Positions 6,310 to 10,122 of a DNA stretch of 10,122 bases are shown here, one piece after another. This DNA comes from SHYG01 sp041485445 (GTDB lineage: Bacteria; Chloroflexota; Dehalococcoidia; Lucifugimonadales; UBA3495), in the NCBI GenBank assembly GCA_041485445.1, contig JBGPJN010000102.1, positions 1 to 10,122 on the forward strand. The letters run 5' to 3'. Below the pieces are notes generated by a model that saw only the letters and a program-made list of their open reading frames with translations, searched no databases and had not been told where the DNA came from. A program made the translations under genes and the position numbers. Positions within the stretch are counted from its first letter, which is position 1. Every line of letters begins with the position of its first letter.

Positions 6310-6337
6310 ATAATGCCCATTCTGGCTTCCAGGTCAA
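6310..6337 (-). promoter_or_regulatory. Candidate promoter upstream of rplO
   Basis: On the minus strand TTGACC (6337-6332, 5 of 6) and CATTAT (6315-6310, 4 of 6) are 16 nt apart in a small AT-rich island, unusual for this GC-rich window. Predicted +1 is near 6303, giving a leader of about 100 nt before rplO. It is a weaker candidate than the map promoter. Confidence 0.3.
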
Positions 6338-6360
6338 TCTCTCCGCGCATGCACCCCCGG

Positions 6361-6552
6361 CTAGGCGGATGCCTCCACCTGCTCCACCAGCACCAGGTGC
6401 CGCACCCGGTGGATCATGCCCCGCATGGTGGGGCTGTCGCCGTGGACCACCGACTGGTGCAGCCGCCGCAGGCCCAAGGCTTCGATAATCCGGCGCTGGG
6501 AGTGCGGGCAGCCGATGCCGCTCTTAGTATAGGTGATTTTCAGTTGGGTCAT
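6361..6552 (-). CDS. rpmD: 50S ribosomal protein L30
   Basis: L30 is a small 50S protein on the solvent side. The product has 63 residues, slightly longer than the usual 58-60. The start MTQLKITYTKSGIG and the following RRIIEALGLRRLHQSVVHGD (about residues 20-39) are diagnostic, with a PTMRGMIHRVRHLV segment near 41-54. The ATG at 6552 has AAGAAGG 5 nt upstream. It lies 30 nt after rpsE and 160 nt before rplO. The usual tight rpmD-rplO junction is opened here by a hairpin block. Confidence 0.96.
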   Translation of the reverse strand: MTQLKITYTKSGIGCPHSQRRIIEALGLRRLHQSVVHGDSPTMRGMIHRVRHLVLVEQVEASA

Positions 6553-6582
6553 AGGTGCCTTCTTGTGCCTGCTAGGCTGAGT

Positions 6583-7152
6583 TTACCTGGGCTGGGCCTG
6601 ACGCGGGGCCTGAGGTTGGTCCTGGGTTGCCGGGGTTTCCTTGGGACGGCGGTAGGCCAACTCCTCTTGGGAGCGGACCAGCTCCCGCAGGGCTTCCAGC
6701 GTGGCGTAGGCGGTGTTGATGGGGTTGCGCGAGCCCAGGGACTTGGCCACCACGTCCTGGATTCCGCCCAGCTCCAGCATGGCCCGCATGGCGCCCGCGG
6801 CGATGATGCCGGTGCCCGCGGGGGCCGGCTTCATCAAGACGGTGGAGGCGCCCAGCTTGACCCGCACCTCGTGGGGGATGGTGCTGCCCTTGCGGGGGAT
6901 CTTGACCATGACGCGGCGCGCGGCGGCATTGCCCTTGCGCACCGCGTCTGGGATGGCCAGGGCCTTGCCCAGTCCCGCGCCCACGCTGCCTTGCCCGTCG
7001 CCCACCACCACCAGGGCATTGAAGCGCATGCGCCGCCCGCCCTTCACCACCTTAGCGATGCGGCGCGTGAACACCACCCGCTCGGTCATCCCCCCGGTGT
7101 CTTCTTCGCGTCCCCGGCCCTGTCTGGGTGGCCTGCCGCCTGCCGATACCAT
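6583..7152 (-). CDS. rpsE: 30S ribosomal protein S5
   Basis: S5 lies at the mRNA entrance of the 30S and contributes to decoding accuracy and helicase activity. The product has 189 residues, longer than the usual 160-170 because of tails at both ends. The dsRNA-binding-like N-domain includes RIAKVVKGGRRMRFNALVVV (31-50) and GDGQGSVGAGLGKA (51-64). The C-domain has TIPHEV (91-96), PAPAGTGIIAAGAMRA near 109-124 and AKSLGSRNPIN (136-146). The last 20 residues are Pro/Gln-rich. The ATG at 7152 has GAGGAGGG 10 nt upstream; the later ATG at 7089 is possible but lacks that site. Upstream is the unusual 507-bp gap to rplR, normally its direct neighbour. Confidence 0.97.
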   Translation of the reverse strand: MVSAGGRPPRQGRGREEDTGGMTERVVFTRRIAKVVKGGRRMRFNALVVVGDGQGSVGAGLGKALAIPDAVRKGNAAARRVMVKIPRKGSTIPHEVRVKLGASTVLMKPAPAGTGIIAAGAMRAMLELGGIQDVVAKSLGSRNPINTAYATLEALRELVRSQEELAYRRPKETPATQDQPQAPRQAQPR

Positions 7153-7178
7153 TCTTCGTCAGCCCTCCTCGTTGTCCG

Positions 7179-7198
7179 GCCAGGCTGGTGGGCCTGGC
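7179..7198 (-). promoter_or_regulatory. Hairpin in the rpsE leader
   Basis: A perfect 7-bp stem, GCCAGGC (7179-7185) and GCCTGGC (7192-7198), has a 6-nt loop. It ends about 10 nt upstream of the rpsE Shine-Dalgarno at 7162-7169. No U-tract follows. It may be an mRNA leader structure; no ligand can be named. Confidence 0.35.
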
Positions 7199-7272
7199 TT
7201 TCCCTTGGCCTTACGCCCGTCCTGACTTTTCCCGCTTAAAACGGTCGTATTAAATGTCACCGTTACAAACCC

Positions 7273-7315
7273 GGCTCCCTTTCCCCTGGGAGAGGGCCGG
7301 GGTGAGGGCCGCCAT
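7273..7315 (+). repeat. Dispersed hairpin repeat, copy A
   Basis: The repeat starts GGCTCCCTTTCCCCTGGGAG and ends with a tail of GGCCGGGGTGAGGG followed by CCGCCAT. It matches copy B (7602-7645) over its whole length apart from a few changes and one indel, in the same orientation. Copies C and D near 2610-2680 are in the opposite orientation on the plus strand. Confidence 0.85.
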
Positions 7316-7411
7316 ACCGCAACTGCTCAGAGTCGGGTATTGGGCTCCCCACCAGCGTTCCAAGTCTCATGGAGCAACGGCTGCTGAGCAGCCTTTCGAC
7401 CATCCCCCTTG

Positions 7412-7435
7412 CCCCCTTCCTGGCCAGGAAGGGGG
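7412..7435. repeat. Perfect 24-nt palindrome
   Basis: The half-site CCCCCTTCCTGG is followed directly by its exact reverse complement, giving 12 matched positions per arm. It would form a stable hairpin in RNA from either strand, or a symmetrical protein-binding site. It lies midway between repeat copies A and B. Confidence 0.85.
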
Positions 7436-7450
7436 AAGAGCAGAAATGTA

Positions 7451-7494
7451 TCTGGGGGACACCCCCAGACCCCCGGCGAGGGGTTTCACCCCTC
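7451..7494. repeat. Double hairpin element
   Basis: TCTGGGGG (7451-7458), ACA, CCCCCAGA (7462-7469) is a perfect 8-bp stem. It is followed by GAGGGGT (7478-7484), TTC, ACCCCTC (7488-7494), a perfect 7-bp stem. The arrangement resembles a repeat whose false translation on the minus strand gives GVKPLAGGLGVSP, a peptide I recall from database hypotheticals. No U-tract flanks it on the minus strand. Confidence 0.8.
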
Positions 7495-7601
7495 TGCGCA
7501 CCCCTTGGTCGCCAAACCTGCTGCGTCCGGTACAGGCTACGAGAGGGTCAGCAACGCTGTGCGTCCCCCCAGTCTGAACAGTCACGCTATCCCCCTGACC
7601 T

Positions 7602-7645
7602 GGCTCCCTCTCCCTCCGGGAGAAGGCCGGGGTGAGGGCCGCCAT
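7602..7645 (+). repeat. Dispersed hairpin repeat, copy B
   Basis: The repeat starts GGCTCCCTCTCCCTCCGGGA and ends with the same GGCCGGGGTGAGGG plus CCGCCAT tail as copy A. It lies 14 nt downstream (in transcription) of the rplR stop. With copy A it forms a direct-repeat pair about 330 bp apart, so recombination could delete the interval between them. Confidence 0.85.
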
Positions 7646-7659
7646 CCCCCGCGCCCGCT

Positions 7660-8028
7660 TCAGAACTCCAGGCCGCCCTCCCGGGCCGCGTCGGCCAGGG
7701 CTTTCACCCGGCCATGATACTTATACCCGCCCCGGTCAAACACCACCTGGGTGACCCCCTGGGCCCGCGCCCGCTCCGCCACCAGCTTTCCCACGGCGGC
7801 GGAATCGGCCAGCTTGGGCTTCACGCGGGTTCCGCCCTCCCCGCCGGTCTCCTGGCTGGAGGCGTGGGCCACGGTGTGCCCCTTGGCGTCGTCAATCACC
7901 TGGGCGTAGATAAACTTCAGGCTGCGAAATACGCACAGCCTGGGCCGCGCCGGGCTGCCGGACACCTTCTTGCGCACTCGGATGTGCCGCACCGTCCGGA
8001 GCTTTCGTGCATCTCTGTCCTTTGGCAT
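7660..8028 (-). CDS. rplR: 50S ribosomal protein L18
   Basis: L18 binds 5S rRNA and, with L5, anchors it in the central protuberance. The product has 122 residues, the usual size. The basic N-terminus MPKDRDARKLRTVRHIRVRK is followed by GSPARPRLCVFRSLKFIYAQ near residues 24-43. The signature C-terminus FDRGGYKYHGRVKALADAAR runs to the end at GLEF. The ATG at 8028 has AGAGG close upstream. It is 150 nt after rplF, longer than usual, and 507 nt before rpsE, far longer than usual. Both flanks of this gene are therefore loosened. Confidence 0.97.
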   Translation of the reverse strand: MPKDRDARKLRTVRHIRVRKKVSGSPARPRLCVFRSLKFIYAQVIDDAKGHTVAHASSQETGGEGGTRVKPKLADSAAVGKLVAERARAQGVTQVVFDRGGYKYHGRVKALADAAREGGLEF

Positions 8029-8159
8029 GTTCCTCTGGGACCTCTTCTGTATTGCAGGGTGTGGTTTCCGGCGTCGCCCCTATGCCGCCGGGAGGCTGGA
8101 CGGTGGCCTCATGTCTGACTTGCTCGCCTCGGGCCAGGGACCGGGCGCTTCCGCCGCGG

Positions 8160-8176
8160 GTGGCTGGCCCAGCCAC
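8160..8176 (-). other. Hairpin just after rplF
   Basis: On the transcribed strand GTGGCTG, GGC, CAGCCAC forms a perfect 7-bp stem with a 3-nt loop, starting 2 nt past the rplF stop. No U-tract follows, so it is more likely a processing or stability element than a terminator. The rest of the 8029-8178 gap shows only the rplR ribosome binding site. Confidence 0.4.
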
Positions 8177-8178
8177 TG

Positions 8179-8769
8179 CTACGCCTTGCGGGCCGCCGCC
8201 TTGCCGGGCTTGAGGTGCAGCACCTCGCCCTGGTACCGGATGCCCTTTTCCTTGTACGGGTTGGGCGGCCGCACCCGCCGCACCAGGGCGGCCAGCTGCC
8301 CCACCTTCTGTTTATCCGCGCCGCTGATGTGGATCCGGTTGTTGCCTTCCACCTGCATGGTCACCCCATCCGGCGGCTGCAGCTCCTCCTGGTGGCTCTT
8401 GCCCACGCTGAGCAGGATGCCCTTGCCCTGTTGGGCCACACGGTAGCCGACGCCCATCAGCTCCATGGTCTTGGTATAGCCCTCGTTGGCGCCGGTGATG
8501 GAGTTGGCGATGAGGGTGCGGGTCATGCCGTGCAACGCCCGGTGGAACTTGGCCTCCGACAGCCGCTCCACCACCACCATACCGCCCTCAATGCGGACCC
8601 GCACGTCGGGGTGGAACACCTGGGTTACCGTCCCCTTGGGTCCCTTCACCGTCACCTCGCCGGGTTTCAGGTCCACGTGCACCCCCGGCGGGATGGGAAT
8701 GGGCTTGCGGCCCAGGTGGGAAAGGGTTTTCCCTTCAGGCTTCTCGCGGACGCTGGCGTTACCAGACAT
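8179..8769 (-). CDS. rplF: 50S ribosomal protein L6
   Basis: L6 lies at the base of the 50S stalk near the sarcin-ricin loop and the GTPase factor site. The product has 196 residues, longer than the usual 177-180. The homologous part begins at HLGRKPIPIPPGV (about residue 18), so the ATG at 8769 gives a 17-residue extension. No other ATG, GTG or TTG lies between. The two repeated L6 folds are visible, with VKGPKGTVTQVF near 41-52 and GVGYRVAQQGKGILLSVGKS near 106-125, ending with NPYKEKGIRYQGEVL and KPGKAAARKA. The start overlaps the end of rpsH by 11 nt, and GGGGAG lies 10 nt upstream within rpsH, indicating translational coupling. Confidence 0.96.
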   Translation of the reverse strand: MSGNASVREKPEGKTLSHLGRKPIPIPPGVHVDLKPGEVTVKGPKGTVTQVFHPDVRVRIEGGMVVVERLSEAKFHRALHGMTRTLIANSITGANEGYTKTMELMGVGYRVAQQGKGILLSVGKSHQEELQPPDGVTMQVEGNNRIHISGADKQKVGQLAALVRRVRPPNPYKEKGIRYQGEVLHLKPGKAAARKA

Positions 8770-9157
8770 AGCACATCAACTCCCCGCCGACGCCCTGGCG
8801 CCAGGCCTGTCGCCCGGTCATTACCCCCCGGGAGGTGGATACAATGGCCACACCCATGCCGCCGTAGACGCGGGGGATCTCCCCCTTGGCCACGTACACC
8901 CTCAGGCCGGGTTTGCTCACCCGCTTCAGCCCCCGGATGGCCGCGGCGCGGTTGGGCCGGTAGGTGAGGTGCAGGCGCAGGGTTGGGAAGGCCTGTCCCC
9001 GGGGCATGTCGTAGTCCCGGATGTAGCCCTCCTCCTTCAGGATCTTGGCCATGGCCAGCTTGATCTTGGAGTGAGGAATGAGCACCGAATCCTGCCGTAT
9101 CTGGGTAGCGTTGCGGATCCGGGCCAGCATATCGCCCACTGGGTCGTTGATTGGCAT
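8759..9157 (-). CDS. rpsH: 30S ribosomal protein S8
   Basis: S8 binds the central domain of 16S rRNA and in E. coli represses the spc operon by binding its mRNA. The product has 132 residues, the normal length. The N-terminal fold begins DPVGDMLARIRNA (residues 5-17), followed by SVLIPHSKIKLAMAKILKEE near 24-43. The RNA-binding C-terminal domain has STSRGVMTGRQAW near 107-119 and ends GVGGELMCYVW. The ATG at 9157 has GAGGG 11 nt upstream. It is 22 nt after rpsN, and its last 11 nt overlap rplF. No S8 operator could be recognised at the rplE end of the window. Confidence 0.98.
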   Translation of the reverse strand: MPINDPVGDMLARIRNATQIRQDSVLIPHSKIKLAMAKILKEEGYIRDYDMPRGQAFPTLRLHLTYRPNRAAAIRGLKRVSKPGLRVYVAKGEIPRVYGGMGVAIVSTSRGVMTGRQAWRQGVGGELMCYVW

Positions 9158-9179
9158 GTTCTACTGCACCCTCACTCTT

Positions 9180-9365
9180 CTACAAGCTCGCCTTGCGCAC
9201 GCCGGGCAGCTCCCCGATCAGGGCCAGCTGCCGGAAACAGATGCGGCACATGCCGACGTACCGGATGTACGCCCTGGGCCGGCCGCACCGGTGACACCGG
9301 CTATGCCACTGGACCGGGTACTTGGGGGTCCGCTTCCACTTCTCAATCTTGGACGTTTTCGCCAA
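9180..9365 (-). CDS. rpsN: 30S ribosomal protein S14, zinc-binding (type Z)
   Basis: S14 lies in the 30S head. This is the 61-residue zinc form (also called rpsZ), common in Gram-positive and thermophilic bacteria. The ribbon cysteines are C24, C27, C40 and C43 (RCHRCGRP and MCRICFR). The start is TTG at 9365, giving the family N-terminus MAKTSKIEKW. AGGAG lies exactly 8 nt upstream, which decides the start. The C-terminus reads GVRKASL where the family almost always ends KASW; a single base change (TGG to TTG) would explain it. It lies 15 nt after rplE and 22 nt before rpsH, in the standard order. Confidence 0.97.
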   Translation of the reverse strand: MAKTSKIEKWKRTPKYPVQWHSRCHRCGRPRAYIRYVGMCRICFRQLALIGELPGVRKASL

Positions 9366-9380
9366 GTTACAAACTCCTGA
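9366..9380 (-). promoter_or_regulatory. rpsN ribosome binding site fixing a TTG start
   Basis: AGGAG at 9378-9374 lies 8 nt before the TTG at 9365-9363. No ATG or GTG is available at a homologous position, so this supports TTG as the true start codon. Confidence 0.7.
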
Positions 9381-9959
9381 CTAGCTTTGCCGCACGAAGG
9401 GCATGCCGAACAGCTCCAGCAACCGCATCGCCTCCGCGTCGTTGGGGGAGGAGGTGGTGAAGGTCACCTGGAAGCCGCGGAACTTGTCAATCGAATTATA
9501 GTCAATCTCAGGGAAGATCACCTGCTCCCGCATTCCCAGGGAGAAATTGCCCCGGCCGTCGAACCCGGTGCGGGGGATGCCGCGAAAGTCGCGGATGCGG
9601 GGCAGAGCAGTGTTCACCAGCCGGTCCAGGAAGTAGAACATGCGCGCGCCTCGCAGGGTGACGCTGGCGCCGATGGGGTTGCCCTGCCGCAGCTTGAAGT
9701 TGGCGATGGACTTGCGGGCCTTGGTGGCCACCGGTTTCTGGCCGGTAATGGTGGCCAGGTCCCGTAGGGCGCTCTCCATGGCCCGGCCGTTGGTCAGCGC
9801 CTCCCCCAGGCCGATGTTCAGCACAATCTTCCGGATGCGCGGCACCCGCATGGGGCTGGCGAAGCCGAACTCCTGCATCATGGTGGGCACAATCTGGGTG
9901 AAGTACACCTCCCGCAACCGGGGGGGCGGCAGCGGCTCCGCCGGTTCGGGCTCCGCCAC
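9381..9959 (-). CDS. rplE: 50S ribosomal protein L5 (5' end uncertain)
   Basis: L5 binds 5S rRNA in the central protuberance and touches P-site tRNA. As called from the GTG at 9959 it has 192 residues. L5 homology begins at residue 14 (RLREVYFTQIVP). It continues with VPRIRKIVLNIGLGEA near 39-54, the conserved GQKPVATKARKSIANFKLR near 73-91, IRDFRGIP near 121-128, GNFSLGMREQVIFPEIDYN near 136-154 and the SSPNDAEA end. Residues 1-13 are Pro/Glu/Ala-rich. No Shine-Dalgarno precedes the GTG, and the same frame stays open without a stop for 54 more codons to the right edge. The true start may therefore lie outside, or L24 and L5 may be fused. It is followed by rpsN after 15 nt. Confidence 0.93.
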   Translation of the reverse strand: MAEPEPAEPLPPPRLREVYFTQIVPTMMQEFGFASPMRVPRIRKIVLNIGLGEALTNGRAMESALRDLATITGQKPVATKARKSIANFKLRQGNPIGASVTLRGARMFYFLDRLVNTALPRIRDFRGIPRTGFDGRGNFSLGMREQVIFPEIDYNSIDKFRGFQVTFTTSSPNDAEAMRLLELFGMPFVRQS

Positions 9960-10121
9960 CGCGGCGGTCCCGCGTCCAGAGGCCTCTCCCCTTGGAGCTC
10001 GCGCGGCACGACCGGCGCCCTGCGCTCCCCCAGCGCCTTCCCCTCGCGGCGCCCGGGGTGCGCGTGGAGCTGCGCCTGCACCTGCGGCAGCCGGAGGGGC
10101 GCCTTCGCCCCGCTCCAGGCG
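9960..10121 (-). other. Open Ala/Gly/Pro/Arg-rich frame upstream of rplE
   Basis: In the rplE frame these 54 codons have no stop and no ATG, GTG or TTG. They read as low-complexity sequence, for example GAGAAPRAPRAPREGAGG. rplX (L24) should lie here or just off the edge, but no L24 motif is recognisable in any frame. All three minus frames are open, and the DNA is about 81% GC by hand count, so openness alone is weak evidence. It could be an N-terminal extension of L5, a linker between fused L24 and L5, or the tail of rplX. Confidence 0.4.
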
Positions 10122-10122
10122 C

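Larger units (their letters stand above)
7153..7659. other. 507-bp gene-free, repeat-rich interval inside the spc operon
   Basis: This stretch separates rplR from rpsE. No frame in it resembles a protein. Short frames only translate repeats, for example LTPAFSRRERE-like and GVKPLAGGLGVSP peptides. It contains two same-orientation copies of the hairpin repeat at 7273-7315 and 7602-7645, a perfect 24-nt palindrome at 7412-7435, a double hairpin at 7451-7494 and an inverted pair CTGCTCAG/CTGAGCAG at 7323-7330 and 7384-7391. Near 7232-7268 there is an AT-rich island that might hold a weak promoter for rpsE (minus strand GTGACA at 7260-7255, no well-spaced -10). The rest shows nothing I can name. 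It probably arose by insertion of small non-coding elements. Confidence 0.8.

Noticed and set aside
7244..7252. TAATACGAC on the minus strand, resembling the start of a T7 phage promoter
   Set aside because: Only the first nine bases match and the rest of the consensus is absent. There is no phage context.
7367..7645. 92-codon minus-strand open frame between rpsE and rplR
   Set aside because: It is made entirely of translated repeats (LTPAFSRRERE and GVKPLAGGLGVSP types), a common false gene call.
7153..7659. CRISPR array or insertion sequence
   Set aside because: There are only two repeat copies, with unequal surroundings, no regular spacers and no transposase frame or terminal inverted repeats bounding the interval.
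7892..8176. 94-codon minus-strand open frame in the rplF-rplR gap
   Set aside because: It lies largely inside rplR in another frame, has no family match, and its composition is that of a shadow.
9366..9400. S8 autoregulatory site like that of E. coli at rplE
   Set aside because: I could not recognise the helix-21 mimic by eye near the rplE-rpsN junction, and the rplE start itself is uncertain.

Overview
The window is a single run of housekeeping genes, all on the minus strand. It is the spc-alpha ribosomal protein region. In transcription order (right to left) it reads rplE, rpsN (zinc-type S14), rpsH, rplF, rplR, rpsE, rpmD, rplO, secY, adk, map, infA, rpmJ, rpsM, rpsK, rpsD, rpoA. rpoA runs off the left edge. 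rplE sits at the right edge, and its true 5' end is uncertain. Every gene has a clear family assignment. I see no tRNA, rRNA, CRISPR array, transposase or defence gene.

The DNA is GC-rich and coding is strongly GC-biased, so long antisense frames appear by chance. The order secY-adk-map-infA-rpmJ-rpsM-rpsK is typical of Gram-positive and deep-branching bacteria. S4, S14, L36 and adenylate kinase are all zinc-binding (C+) versions. Together with the dispersed intergenic hairpin repeats, this fits Chloroflexota (Dehalococcoidia-like, possibly SAR202). That assignment is an inference; no marker here proves it.

Layout: 9381-10122 holds rplE with an open Ala/Pro/Gly-rich frame upstream of it. 8179-9365 is the tight rpsN-rpsH-rplF cluster. 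7660-8028 is rplR. 7153-7659 is a 507-bp repeat-rich stretch with no gene, separating rplR from rpsE. 6361-7152 holds rpsE-rpmD, followed by a 160-bp gap with hairpins and a possible promoter. 3737-6200 holds rplO-secY-adk, nearly continuous. 3533-3736 carries a REP-like element followed by a good sigma70-type promoter. 1-3532 holds map-infA-rpmJ-rpsM-rpsK-rpsD-rpoA.

The products work together. Ten of the genes give 30S and 50S ribosomal proteins of the classical spc and alpha operons (rplE to rplO, plus rpmJ, rpsM, rpsK and rpsD). SecY is the export channel. Adenylate kinase supplies ADP/ATP balance, methionine aminopeptidase trims new proteins, IF-1 acts in initiation, and RpoA nucleates RNA polymerase. 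The unusual content lies in the intergenic regions. Four copies of one hairpin repeat and other hairpin elements have entered an operon that is normally compact. The map promoter is placed so that its predicted +1 is the first base of the GTG start, suggesting a leaderless transcript. I found no undescribed multi-gene system.
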